Of a stretch of 64,000 bases of DNA, positions 39,101 through 48,047 are shown piece after piece (the stretch's first letter is position 1; each line of letters opens with the position of its first letter). Under the pieces are notes generated by a model. That model was not told the origin of the DNA. It worked only from the letters and a program-made list of their open reading frames with translations, and did no database searches. The position numbers and the translations under genes are program-made. This DNA is from Tepidisphaera sp. (lineage in GTDB: Bacteria > Planctomycetota > Phycisphaerae > Phycisphaerales > UBA1924): contig WGNV01000004.1 in the NCBI GenBank assembly GCA_016124375.1, positions 1 through 64,000 of the forward strand. The letters run 5' to 3'.

Positions 39101-39872
39101 TCTTCGCCGGGCAGGCCGCGTGGTCCAAGTACCACCTGGCTTCGCCCGCGGCGGGCATGGGGACGAAGACGCCGCTGCCGGGGTGCGTGGGCCTCAGGGT
39201 GGCTTGTTCCTGGGCGAGCACGCCCGGCAGGCGCTCGGGGCCGGTGGCGAAGATGGCGACGAAGCGGCTCGAGTTGATGAGGCGACGGCCCATACCGACG
39301 CTCGCGCCGGGCTGGGTGGAGAGGAGTTGTTCGTCGTCGGCCCACGCGCCGACCGGGCCCAGCGAGCCATCGGGCTCGAGCGACAACAGCACAAAGTCGA
39401 GGCGGTCCTGGCCTGGGGGTCGCCAGCCCAGGGTTTCGCGGAGCGTCGCGGAATACTGGGCGGCGGCATCGGGGGCGAAGGGGATGGCGTGGGCCTGCTC
39501 GCGGGGGATGCCGCTGGCTTCGAGCATGACGTCGCACAGGGCGAGCCAGCGCGGGCCCGCGGGACCGGGGGATTGGCCCGGGGCGATGGCGGCTTCGTCG
39601 GTGAGCCACAGGCGGGTGCGCGACCACGGAAACTCGCGATAGGGCGGGTCGTACATCAGGCGCATGAGGACGGGTTCGAGGGCCGGGGCGGGGCTGGCGG
39701 CCAGGTGGAAGTCGCCAAAGGCGCGGACGCAGTTGGTGGCGTGGATGTAGAGATCGGCCAACAGGGCGTCGATGGCGGCGTCGGCGTCCTTGCGGATCAT
39801 CACCTCGCCAGAGAGGCGGGGGCGACGGGGCACGGGCTGGGTGACCAGCTCAATCGGCGGTTCGTCGGGCAC
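39096..39872 (-). CDS. Conserved hypothetical protein
   Basis: Coherent ORF MPDEPPIELVTQPVPRRPRLSGEVMIRKDADAAIDALLADLYIHATNCVRAFGDFHLA; no family recognised. Confidence 0.65.
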   Translation of the reverse strand: MPDEPPIELVTQPVPRRPRLSGEVMIRKDADAAIDALLADLYIHATNCVRAFGDFHLAASPAPALEPVLMRLMYDPPYREFPWSRTRLWLTDEAAIAPGQSPGPAGPRWLALCDVMLEASGIPREQAHAIPFAPDAAAQYSATLRETLGWRPPGQDRLDFVLLSLEPDGSLGPVGAWADDEQLLSTQPGASVGMGRRLINSSRFVAIFATGPERLPGVLAQEQATLRPTHPGSGVFVPMPAAGEARWYLDHAACPAKK

Positions 39873-39953
39873 GCCTTATTGTGGAGCGCCGGGGCGGGGA
39901 ATGCAAGGGGGAGAAGGTTGGGCTTCGCGAAGTTCCGGATGAAGCGGGCGTTC

Positions 39954-39986
39954 GACCCGGACCTTCGAAGACTCAGGTCCGGCGTC
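39954..39986. repeat. Hairpin-family repeat (CCGGACCT-TCGAAGACTC-AGGTCCGG)
   Basis: Identical over 33 nt to 28897-28929. Confidence 0.93.
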
Positions 39987-40149
39987 CAAGTGAGCGGATT
40001 TCGACAGGTACTGCAGCGCCTGTCCCGCCGACAGCCGGGCGGAGGCTCCCCCACTATTGTTGATGGTTTTGCGGCTGGGCGGACGATGCACCGGCCGGGC
40101 GAGGGGCTGAGGCTGGCCCAGCGCCACAATCGCCAAGGAGGGCGGGACG

Positions 40150-42474
40150 ATGTCGACATTGGCTCTGGACGCGCCAACAAGGAATGAGATGAGCAAGAAG
40201 ACGAGCGCCCCGAAGGTGACGGCCGAGACGATGGCCGCCAAGCAGCGGGATATTTCGGTTTCGGAGTTTTTCGCGAAGAATCGGCACTTGTTGGGGTTTG
40301 ACAACCCTCGCAAGGCATTGCTGACGACGGTGAAGGAAGCCGTGGACAACTCGCTGGACGCGTGCGAGGAAGCGGGAATTCTGCCCGACATCACGGTGGT
40401 GATCGAAGACTTGCAGCCCGAACGGGCGGCGAGCGTGAAGAGCAGCCGCTATCGCATCACGGTGGTCGACAACGGGCCGGGGATCGTTCGCAAGCAGGTC
40501 GAGAACATCTTCGGCAGGCTGCTCTACGGCTCGAAGTTTCACCGGCTGAAGATGAGCCGCGGGCAGCAGGGAATCGGCATTTCGGCGGCCGGCATGTACG
40601 GGCTGATCACCACCGGCAAGCCCATGGTGATCCATACCAAGCCGAAAACGAATCAAGCGGCTCATCACATTGAGCTCGCGATGAACACCAAGACCAACCG
40701 GGCCGAGGTGACCGTCGACGACGAGACGGACGATTTTCCGCCCGGGCGATTGAGCGGGCTGGGCAAGGGGACTCGGGTTGAGACGTTTCTCGCGACGCGC
40801 GATTATCCGACGGGCACGAGCGTGTCGATCGAGTTGGAGGGGCGGTATCAGAAAGGCCGCGGGAGCGTTGATGAGTTTCTGGATCTGACGGCGATCGCGA
40901 ACCCGCACGCGAAGATCACGTTTGTGCCGCCCACGCGTGAGAGCGCGGCTGAAGAAGAGGACGTGCCCCTGCTGAAGCAGGGCAAGGGCGCGAAGGACAA
41001 AGTCGACGACACCGACGACGAGCAGACGCCCGACCCGCGCTCGCTGGCGGATCCGTCGCTGACGCAGGCGGCCCCCACGGGCCCGACGGTGACGACCGAG
41101 CAGGACGGGGTGATCGTGTTTCCGCGAGCGGTGGACGAGTTGCCGCCGGAAACCAAGGAAATTCAGCCTCACCCCAAGGGGATCGAACTGGGCATTCTGC
41201 TGCAGATGCTCAAGGACTACGAGCTGGAGAACAAGGGCGGCACGCTCTATACGTTCTTGCAGGAGAAGTTCTGTCGCGTGAGCGCGGCGACCGCCAGCGG
41301 GTTCTGCGAGAAGATCGGCGTGACGAGCCGGACCAAGGCGGGCGATATCGAGCCGCCTCAGGTCGAGAAGTTGTTCCAGGAGTTTCAGGAAGCCAAGTTG
41401 GCGCCGCCTCCGACGGATTGCCTGGCGCCGATCGGGGTGCGGCAGCTCTTGGCGGGCATGCTCAAGGGCGTGCGGGCGGAGTTTTACGCGGCATCGTCGC
41501 GCGATGCGGCGATTTATCGCGGGAGGCCGTTTCAGATCGAAGCCGCGATCGCGTTCGGGGGTGACTTGCCGAGCGAGGATTCGGCGCGGGTGATCCGGTT
41601 TGCCAATCGCGTGCCGCTGTTGTTTCAGCAGAGCGCGTGCTCGAGTTTCAAGGCGGTGACGGAGACGGCGTGGAAGAACTACAGCCTGCAGCAGCCGCGG
41701 GGGAGTCTGCCCTTGGGCCCGCTGGTGATCATGCTGCACATGGCGAGCGTGTGGGTGCCGTTCACGAGCGAGAGCAAAGAGGCGATCGCGGACTACGACG
41801 AGATCCGCAAGGAGATGAAACTCGCGCTGATGGAGTGCGGGCGGAAACTCGGGACGTACTTGCGGAAGCGCCTGAAGATGAAGCGCGAGGCCGAGCGGCG
41901 CGACGTGTTTGAGCGGTACATCGGGGAGATCGCGCAGGCCGTGAGCGCGATCAATGGGACGGACGCGAAGAAGCTGTACGAGGCGCTGCAGGCGCAGGCG
42001 AGGCGGCACACGGCGATCGCGGACTTGCAACTCGATGAGGACGGCAAGGCGATCAAGGACGATGACCCGGCGGACCAGGACGGGGTGATCATCGTACAGG
42101 GCGCTTCGAAGGAAGAGCCGCCTTCGAACGAGCCCGAATCGCAGGCGAGGATCTCTTCGGCTCGCGGCAAGCGCGACGCCGACCCCTTTGCCCAGAGCAA
42201 GGCCGAAGCCGCGGCTCTCAAGGTGTCGTCCATTCGCGACGACGAGCAGCCGGAGTTGATCGATACCAAGCCCGTGAAGCGCCTGAACAAGAAGGGCGAG
42301 AAGCCCAAGGCGACAACAGCGACCAAGGCAGAGAAGCCGGCGAAAACAACGAAGGCGAAATCTCCCGAGCCGGCGCCGAGCCCGCCGGCTTCGAAGCCGG
42401 CGGCTTCCTCCAAACTGCGAATGCGCCTTGTGAACGGCAAACTCGAACGCGTGGATGAGCCGGGGCTGTTCTAG
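40150..42474 (+). CDS. top6B: DNA topoisomerase VI subunit B
   Basis: ISVSEFFAKNRHLLGFDNPRKALLTTVKEAVDNSLDACEEAGILPDI, VVDNGPGIVRKQVENIFGRLLYGSKFH, SRGQQGIGISAAGMYG. Lys/Ala-rich C-terminal tail. Confidence 0.95.
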   Translation: MSTLALDAPTRNEMSKKTSAPKVTAETMAAKQRDISVSEFFAKNRHLLGFDNPRKALLTTVKEAVDNSLDACEEAGILPDITVVIEDLQPERAASVKSSRYRITVVDNGPGIVRKQVENIFGRLLYGSKFHRLKMSRGQQGIGISAAGMYGLITTGKPMVIHTKPKTNQAAHHIELAMNTKTNRAEVTVDDETDDFPPGRLSGLGKGTRVETFLATRDYPTGTSVSIELEGRYQKGRGSVDEFLDLTAIANPHAKITFVPPTRESAAEEEDVPLLKQGKGAKDKVDDTDDEQTPDPRSLADPSLTQAAPTGPTVTTEQDGVIVFPRAVDELPPETKEIQPHPKGIELGILLQMLKDYELENKGGTLYTFLQEKFCRVSAATASGFCEKIGVTSRTKAGDIEPPQVEKLFQEFQEAKLAPPPTDCLAPIGVRQLLAGMLKGVRAEFYAASSRDAAIYRGRPFQIEAAIAFGGDLPSEDSARVIRFANRVPLLFQQSACSSFKAVTETAWKNYSLQQPRGSLPLGPLVIMLHMASVWVPFTSESKEAIADYDEIRKEMKLALMECGRKLGTYLRKRLKMKREAERRDVFERYIGEIAQAVSAINGTDAKKLYEALQAQARRHTAIADLQLDEDGKAIKDDDPADQDGVIIVQGASKEEPPSNEPESQARISSARGKRDADPFAQSKAEAAALKVSSIRDDEQPELIDTKPVKRLNKKGEKPKATTATKAEKPAKTTKAKSPEPAPSPPASKPAASSKLRMRLVNGKLERVDEPGLF

Positions 42475-42483
42475 TTTTTTGCC

Positions 42484-42561
42484 TTGGGTGGCACCGGTCT
42501 CCAGACCGGTGCTCCGGAGATCGCGAACGAAGACGCACCGCTCTGGAGCGCGGTGCCACCA
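42484..42561. repeat. GGTGGCACC...GGTGC palindromic pair between the Topo VI genes
   Basis: ttgggtggcaccggtctccagaccggtgc (42484-42512) and gcaccgctctggagcgcggtgccacca (42535-42561). Confidence 0.9.
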
Positions 42562-42573
42562 GGATCGAGCATC

Positions 42574-43722
42574 ATGGCCAAGAAGACATCGAAGAAGGAA
42601 TCCCCGCAGCGCGGCTCGGCCCTCAGCAAAGAGCGAGACGAGAAGACGCTGAAAAAGCTCATCGACCTAGCGGACGAGGTCGCCAAGAAAACTTTCGGCG
42701 GCAAGGACCCTCGCCTCGAAATCCCGCTGCGCACCAAGTCGAACACCATCTGGGAGTCGAAGAAGCGCATCCTGCAGATGGGCGATGCCACCAGCGACCG
42801 CGAACTGTTCAATCTGAACCAGGCCAAGCAGTTCATGCAGACGATGCTGCACGCCAGCATCATCCGCGGATTGATCGACGAGGGCAAGACGCACTCACTT
42901 CGTGGCGTGTACTACAAGGCCAAGCACACCGTTTCGGGCACCAAGGAGAACACGTTCGAGGATCAGGACGAGAGCGATCCCATCTTGGAGGACCTCGAAG
43001 TGTCGCTGGGCGTGCTTCGCGAGGAACTGCACATCTTCGCGTCCAAGCGGGGCGACCTGGTCGGCAACATCACGCTGGTGGACAAGGGCGACGAGATCGA
43101 TTGCCGCCGCATGGGCTCGGGAGGCTACGGCATCCCGTCGATCGTCGAGCCCAGCGTGATCCAGTTCAAGAAGTGCGAGGCGAAGTTTGTGCTGCACGTC
43201 GAAAAGGACACGGTGTGGCAGCGGTTCAACGAGGACCGGTTCTGGGAGGTGAACAACTGCATCCTGACCCACGGCGGCGGACAGCCCCCTCGGGGCGTGC
43301 GTCGGCTCTTGCAGCGGCTGAACCAGGAACTCAAACTGCCGATCATCTGCCTGCTCGATTGCGACCCCTGGGGGCACTACATCTATAGCGTCATCAAGCA
43401 GGGCTCGATCTCGCTGGCGTTCGAAAGTTCGCGACTGGCGATTCCCGACGCCAAGTTCCTCGGCGTGCGTGCCAAGGACTACAAGGAGTGCGATCTGTCG
43501 GACGCGGTGAAGATCGACATGAACGACAACGACGTGAAGCGTGCCAAGGAGATCGCCGCGTACCCGTGGTTCGAGGGGCACAAGGGCTGGCAGCGCGAGA
43601 TCAACACCATGCTGAGCAACGGCTTCAAGATGGAAGTGGAAGCGTTGGCGAATGAACACACGTCGTACGTCACCGAGGAGTATGTGCCGCAGCGGCTCAA
43701 GGCGCGGGACTGGCTGGAGTAG
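42574..43722 (+). CDS. top6A: DNA topoisomerase VI subunit A (Spo11-like)
   Basis: HSLRGVYYKAKHT (catalytic Tyr region), LPIICLLDCDPWGHYIYSVIKQGSISLAFES (Toprim DxD), C-terminal EEYVPQRLKARDWLE. Confidence 0.95.
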   Translation: MAKKTSKKESPQRGSALSKERDEKTLKKLIDLADEVAKKTFGGKDPRLEIPLRTKSNTIWESKKRILQMGDATSDRELFNLNQAKQFMQTMLHASIIRGLIDEGKTHSLRGVYYKAKHTVSGTKENTFEDQDESDPILEDLEVSLGVLREELHIFASKRGDLVGNITLVDKGDEIDCRRMGSGGYGIPSIVEPSVIQFKKCEAKFVLHVEKDTVWQRFNEDRFWEVNNCILTHGGGQPPRGVRRLLQRLNQELKLPIICLLDCDPWGHYIYSVIKQGSISLAFESSRLAIPDAKFLGVRAKDYKECDLSDAVKIDMNDNDVKRAKEIAAYPWFEGHKGWQREINTMLSNGFKMEVEALANEHTSYVTEEYVPQRLKARDWLE

Positions 43723-43733
43723 CGGACTGCCTG

Positions 43734-43763
43734 CCGGCGAGCCGCGCACTGCGGCCTCGCCGG
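43734..43763. terminator. Hairpin between convergent top6A and the 43.8 kb gene
   Basis: ccggcgagccgc-gcact-gcggcctcgccgg (one bulge). Confidence 0.55.
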
Positions 43764-43782
43764 TGGCACCCGGAGCCGTTCC

Positions 43783-44643
43783 TCAAGGCCGCCCGTACAC
43801 GCTGACCCGGTCCTTGGATTTCAGCACCAGCGCCCGAGTGGTGGCGTAGACCACGGCGTATTCGCGGGCCGGCGGCGGTGCCTTGGTTTCCACCTCGTTG
43901 CCCTTCTCGTCGGTCCGCCTGCTGGTGAGGATCGGCGCCTCGGGCGTCAGCCGCAGCGTTGTCCCCTCGTGCGACCACTTGCCCGCTTCGCTGGCGCTCT
44001 GCGACACGAACGGCGCCGAGGCCGCGTACGTGCCATCGGCAAAGAGCACGATGAAGCGTGCGACTTGGTCCTTTTGCAGCGGCGCACGCTCGACCCAGGC
44101 GCCTTCGAGCACATCGCGACGGGCGGCGGGTACGGCCGTGGGTGCGGATGATGCGGCCTTGGCATCTGCGGAAGCGTTCGTGCCCTCGGGCTTTTCGCCT
44201 TCGGCGATAGTGGGCGTTGGGGCCGCCGCCGGCGCCGCCGCGGGCTGGGTCTCTTCCGGCCCGCCGCCCAGATCCATGAACGGGATCATCGAGTTGATCG
44301 AGCCGATGGTCTTGCGGACCGCGGCCAGGTGCTGGTCGAGGTGGCCGAGCGAGGTGTCGATCGAGCCGAGCAGAGCGAGTTGCTTTTCGAGCCCGTCGAG
44401 GGACTTGTTGGTCGTATCGATGCGGCTCAGGCCCGCTTCGACCTTGTCGAGCCGTTCGTTGGCCTTGGCAAGGTCGGCATTCGCCACGTCGATCGCGGCG
44501 TTGGCCTTGTCGAGGGCCTGCTTCACCTCGCCGATCTGTTGGTTGCTCTTGACCAGGTTGTCGCGGATGTCCCACACGACGCAGCCCGGCAGGAACACAC
44601 AGGAGGCGGCGCACACGAGCACGATGGAGATGGCTTTGTGCAT
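43783..44643 (-). CDS. Coiled-coil lipoprotein
   Basis: MHKAISIVLVCAASCVFLPGCVVWDIRDNL lipobox; long heptad region LDKANAAIDVANADLAKANERLDKVEAGLSRID. Confidence 0.7.
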   Translation of the reverse strand: MHKAISIVLVCAASCVFLPGCVVWDIRDNLVKSNQQIGEVKQALDKANAAIDVANADLAKANERLDKVEAGLSRIDTTNKSLDGLEKQLALLGSIDTSLGHLDQHLAAVRKTIGSINSMIPFMDLGGGPEETQPAAAPAAAPTPTIAEGEKPEGTNASADAKAASSAPTAVPAARRDVLEGAWVERAPLQKDQVARFIVLFADGTYAASAPFVSQSASEAGKWSHEGTTLRLTPEAPILTSRRTDEKGNEVETKAPPPAREYAVVYATTRALVLKSKDRVSVYGRP

Positions 44644-44735
44644 GGTCGAAGCGTATCGCGGACGGCACGGCGCTCGAAAGAAAATCATCACCCCGGAGGG
44701 GTCACGAAGCATGCCGAGCGCGATATGGTTGCGAC

Positions 44736-45116
44736 ATGCCTGACGCGAAACTCTTGGTTGCCTTCCCCACGCCCTCCGATACGCCGTTTGTGGTTGAGCA
44801 CATCGCCGAGGAGTTCACGAGCGTGTGCCCGGAGACGGGTCACCCGGACTTCGGCACGGTGACGGTGCGGTTTGTGCCGCGGGCGAAGAAGGACGGCGGC
44901 ACGTGTGTGGAACTGAAAAGCTTGAAGCTGTACCTCCAAAGTTTCCGCAACGAGGGAATCTACTACGAGGCGGTGACGAACCGGATCAGAGACGACATGG
45001 TCGGGCTGATGAAGCCGGTATGGGTTTTGATCAGGACGGATTGGCGGGGTCGGGGCGGAATTCGCTCGATTGTTCGGGCTTCGTCAGGTGATGTGCCCGC
45101 CGATGCCCGGTGGTAA
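44736..45116 (+). CDS. queF: 7-cyano-7-deazaguanine reductase (QueF type I)
   Basis: EEFTSVCPETGHPDFGTVTVRFVPRAKKDGGTCVELKSLKLYLQSFRNEGIYYEAVTNRI: QueF catalytic Cys and substrate motifs. Confidence 0.88.
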   Translation: MPDAKLLVAFPTPSDTPFVVEHIAEEFTSVCPETGHPDFGTVTVRFVPRAKKDGGTCVELKSLKLYLQSFRNEGIYYEAVTNRIRDDMVGLMKPVWVLIRTDWRGRGGIRSIVRASSGDVPADARW

Positions 45117-45170
45117 CCCCTGTTTTCAGGGGCGAGTTATCCACACCCCGGACAGGGACCGGAAAAATGC

Positions 45171-45200
45171 TTGTGTTTTTCTGTTGACAGGGCGTATACT
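45171..45200 (+). promoter_or_regulatory. Candidate promoter of the RRM gene
   Basis: TTGTGT (45171-45176), 18-nt spacer, TATACT (45195-45200). Confidence 0.5.
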
Positions 45201-45263
45201 TTCGCAGTCAGTGGGGTGCAGCCCGGGTCGTCCGGGGGCACGCTTCGCGGCCGGCGTGAGCTC

Positions 45264-45311
45264 TTGCCCGAGTCTTAGCTAGCGTTTCCGGATTCAGTAG
45301 ATCTCGGGCAA
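45264..45311 (+). promoter_or_regulatory. 5'-UTR stem-loop immediately upstream of the RRM gene
   Basis: ttgcccgag (45264-45272) is the exact reverse complement of ctcgggcaa (45303-45311), ending 13 nt before the ATG. Confidence 0.6.
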
Positions 45312-45324
45312 AGGTTCGTGAAAG

Positions 45325-45678
45325 ATGAAGAAGCTTTACGTCGGTAATTTGCCTTTCAGCACGGATGACACGCAGCTCCGCGAGTTGTTCTCGGCGAAGG
45401 GCGCCGTGGCCTCGGCCTCGGTGGTGATGGATCGTGAGACCGGCCGCAGCCGCGGCTTTGGTTTCGTGGAGATGAGCAACGACGCCGAGGCTGATGCCGC
45501 GGTGACCGCGCTCAACGGCCAGTCGTTCGGCGGCCGCGCCCTCGTGGTGAACGAGGCTCGCCCGAAGACCGAGGGCGGCGGCGGTGGTGGTCGTGGCGGC
45601 TTCGGTGGTGGCGGCGGTGGCCGCGGCCGTGGCGGCTTCGGTGGCGGCGGTGGTGGCGGCGGCCGCGGCGGGTGGTAA
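45325..45678 (+). CDS. RRM RNA-binding protein with Gly-rich C-terminus
   Basis: KLYVGNLPFSTDDTQLRELFSAKG (RNP2), GRSRGFGFVEM (RNP1), GGGGGGRGGFGGGGGGRGRGG tail. Confidence 0.95.
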   Translation: MKKLYVGNLPFSTDDTQLRELFSAKGAVASASVVMDRETGRSRGFGFVEMSNDAEADAAVTALNGQSFGGRALVVNEARPKTEGGGGGGRGGFGGGGGGRGRGGFGGGGGGGGRGGW

Positions 45679-45748
45679 TCACCTCGCCTCGACTGGCCTC
45701 ACTTCGCTTCAGCACACGCTGAGACGACCACATAACTCAAACAGGATC

Positions 45749-45785
45749 CACCCCCGCGGCGACGCGGGGGTGTTTGTTTTTGGGC
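45749..45785 (+). terminator. Rho-independent terminator of the RRM gene
   Basis: cacccccgc-ggcgac-gcgggggtg followed by tttgttttt. Confidence 0.92.
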
Positions 45786-45851
45786 CCTGCGGTGTGCGGG
45801 ACTTGAATCCGCGACTGCGCGTGATCGACGCACGCCGGAAACCCGCGAAGA

Positions 45852-46433
45852 TCACGGCGCGTCGGGAGATGCAATCCGGCGCACGACGTCCTTGAGTTCC
45901 TGGCGCTTCGCCTCATCGGCGCGGCCTCGGATGGACCAGTACACCTTGCCCTCGCGATCGACAAGGCCCACCCAGATGCGATCCTGGCCGTCGATGCCGG
46001 CCAGGTCGCGGAACTTCTGGGTGTCCAGGTAAAGCGTGATCGTGCGCTCGCGGGCGGCGAAGGCGGGGATGCCGCTGCGCATGCCGCCGTCCAGGAACAT
46101 CTTGAACAGCGGCCCGCCGTTGCGGACCGTGGGAAGTTCGTAGTACTCGACGTTGGCGTGATCGGCGGCGATCTCGCGAGCGGTGTCGAGCCAGGTGTCG
46201 ACGTCCGCCTGCTGCTCGCGCAGGAACGCGACCATCAGGATGTTGTACGGCGCGTCGAGCCCGGCGGGGATTTCGATGCGGCGCTCGTTCAGGTTGTCGC
46301 CGGCGGTGGTTGGAAATCGCGGCGCGGCCGGGTCGTAGGGCTTGCCCGCAAGGGGCGAACCCGAGCACGAGGCGAGCAGGCCGATGGCCAGACCGGTGAG
46401 CAAGAGTGCGATTGATCTCAGGAGGCGTCGCAT
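45852..46433 (-). CDS. Hypothetical lipoprotein
   Basis: MRRLLRSIALLLTGLAIGLLASCSGSPLAG lipobox. Confidence 0.65.
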   Translation of the reverse strand: MRRLLRSIALLLTGLAIGLLASCSGSPLAGKPYDPAAPRFPTTAGDNLNERRIEIPAGLDAPYNILMVAFLREQQADVDTWLDTAREIAADHANVEYYELPTVRNGGPLFKMFLDGGMRSGIPAFAARERTITLYLDTQKFRDLAGIDGQDRIWVGLVDREGKVYWSIRGRADEAKRQELKDVVRRIASPDAP

Positions 46434-46550
46434 GGCGGTTGGTTCGGGGCGCGGCGCGGGGCCGATGCAGGCAGGTTGCGGTTTTGGAAAGGTGCCTGCC
46501 TGGAGAACGGGATTGACAGCCTTGGGGTATGTAGTTAGTATCTGCTAACT

Positions 46551-47432
46551 ATGAGCACTCTCGCAGGAATCCAGATGAGACTGCATCGCCAGTTCCCGCG
46601 CTTTGACTGGCGGGCGGGCGTGATCTTGGGGATGGTGCTTGTCGCGGCCGGGATCTTGGCGTGCGTACCTCCGATCGCGCAGCCCGCGGCTTTTCACCGC
46701 TTCGCCGACGCACGAGCGTGGCTCGGCGTGCCGAACTTCGCGGATGTGGCGTCGAACGCGCCGTTCGCGCTCGCGGCAGTGGTTGGCATGTTGAACCTCT
46801 GGCGGCGGGTGCGCCGCGAGCGGGCGGGCGTGGGCGGCGCGTCTCTGCCACTGACGACCATTGACATCGTGTGCCTGGCCACGCTATTCAGCGGCGTCGG
46901 GCTCACGTCGATCGGATCGGCGTACTACCACCTCGCCCCGAGCAACGAGCGGCTGTTCTGGGATCGCCTGCCGATGATCCTGACATTCACAAGTTTGCTC
47001 GTCACGCTTATTGCCGAGCGCGTGAGCCCGAAGACGGCGGCATGGTTGCTCGGGCCGCTGCTTGTGGCAGGCACGGCGAGCCTGATGTATTGGCGACACA
47101 CGGAGCGTCTGGGGCAGGGAGACCTTCGCGCGTACTTCTTGCTTGAGGGCGCGGCGCTGGTGAGTGTTCTGCTCATCGTCTTGCTTTATCCAGCGCGGTA
47201 TTTGGCGACGAGGCGGCTGGGGTTGGGGCTGGCGTGCTATGCACTGGCGGTGGTGCTGGAGCAACTGGACCACGCGGTGTGGGATGCGTGGGGCACACTT
47301 GGGGTGCACATTGTGAGCGGGCACACGCTGAAGCACCTGGCGGCCGGGGCGGGGGCGATGGTGCTGGTGGGGGCGATCAGTGGTCCAGCGTCGCCTTCTT
47401 GCTGTGAACCTCCGGCTTGCCCCGGTCGTTGA
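46551..47432 (+). CDS. Ceramidase-like multi-pass membrane protein
   Basis: PNFADVASNAPFALAAVVGM, GVGLTSIGSAYYHLAPSNERLFWDRLPMIL, DAWGTLGVHIVSGHTLKHLAA; resembles the alkaline phytoceramidase family. Confidence 0.7.
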   Translation: MSTLAGIQMRLHRQFPRFDWRAGVILGMVLVAAGILACVPPIAQPAAFHRFADARAWLGVPNFADVASNAPFALAAVVGMLNLWRRVRRERAGVGGASLPLTTIDIVCLATLFSGVGLTSIGSAYYHLAPSNERLFWDRLPMILTFTSLLVTLIAERVSPKTAAWLLGPLLVAGTASLMYWRHTERLGQGDLRAYFLLEGAALVSVLLIVLLYPARYLATRRLGLGLACYALAVVLEQLDHAVWDAWGTLGVHIVSGHTLKHLAAGAGAMVLVGAISGPASPSCCEPPACPGR

Positions 47433-47490
47433 AGAAGTTGGCGAAACAAGGCGTATCACGGAACATGCCAGTTTCGTTGTGTAGCCAAAT
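47387..47490 (-). pseudogene. Orphan C-terminal fragment homologous to the 3' end of the 605-aa protein at 48048-49865
   Basis: Minus-strand frame reads FANFFNDRGKPEVHSKKATLDH*; the intact gene ends IAHVINDRGEPVVHSKKATID*. Confidence 0.6.
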
Positions 47491-47516
47491 GGACGCCGAG
47501 CGCCAGGAGTCATCGC

Positions 47517-48005
47517 TTACTCGGCAACGGGGCCACCCCAAACGACCGCCGTGCGAACAAGTTCGGCGATCTCCTTAATCGCATCTCGGCATCGCTCCGG
47601 GGTTGAAAGGTGCGGCACGATGGTCGCGTGGAAACTCGCCAAGCGAACGGTCCTCGGCGGCACCGCGCGACCGACGATCCAACTTGCAATTTCGATCACA
47701 TGACCCCGTTCTTCCGCTCGTCGAACGCCCCGACTCGCCAGGAGTTGTCCCTCCGGCAATGGCACATTCTCGACATCCCGGAACGCAGGCGAACTCCGCA
47801 ACACTCCCTCGGCAGACTCGGAATCGAAGGACCTTGGAGACTCCATCGTGAGTACGTTCAAGCGCAGGGTCACCGACTCATCTGCCGGGTCGTAATACAC
47901 GCCGGTGCCGTCGCGCTCATGTTCTTGCACCCAATGGGAGAAAACGTTGAATATCACCAGCTGGCCGCGATAATGCACCAGTTTCATTGGCTTCGAGCGC
48001 TGCAC
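47517..48005 (-). CDS. Hypothetical protein (162 aa)
   Basis: Coherent ORF MKLVHYRGQLVIFNVFSHWVQEHERDGTGVYYDPADESVTLRLNVL; no family recognised. Confidence 0.6.
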   Translation of the reverse strand: MQRSKPMKLVHYRGQLVIFNVFSHWVQEHERDGTGVYYDPADESVTLRLNVLTMESPRSFDSESAEGVLRSSPAFRDVENVPLPEGQLLASRGVRRAEERGHVIEIASWIVGRAVPPRTVRLASFHATIVPHLSTPERCRDAIKEIAELVRTAVVWGGPVAE

Positions 48006-48047
48006 TTGCCACTCCTTGGTTGCTCTTCGCCATAGATCGCTTTCAGT

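Noticed and set aside
40054-42030. 658-aa minus-strand ORF opposite top6B
   Set aside because: Antisense artefact; top6B on the plus strand is unambiguous.
45184-45200. TTGACA next to TATACT as a -35/-10 pair
   Set aside because: Spacer is only 5 nt; the TTGTGT with 18-nt spacing is the better candidate.
45795-45880. tRNA-like sequence on the minus strand (gcggattcaagtcccgc T-arm and gcgtg-cgtcgat-cacgc anticodon-like stem)
   Set aside because: The T-stem closing pair is A-C, position 33 is G rather than T, no acceptor stem or CCA could be found. At most a degenerate remnant or coincidence.
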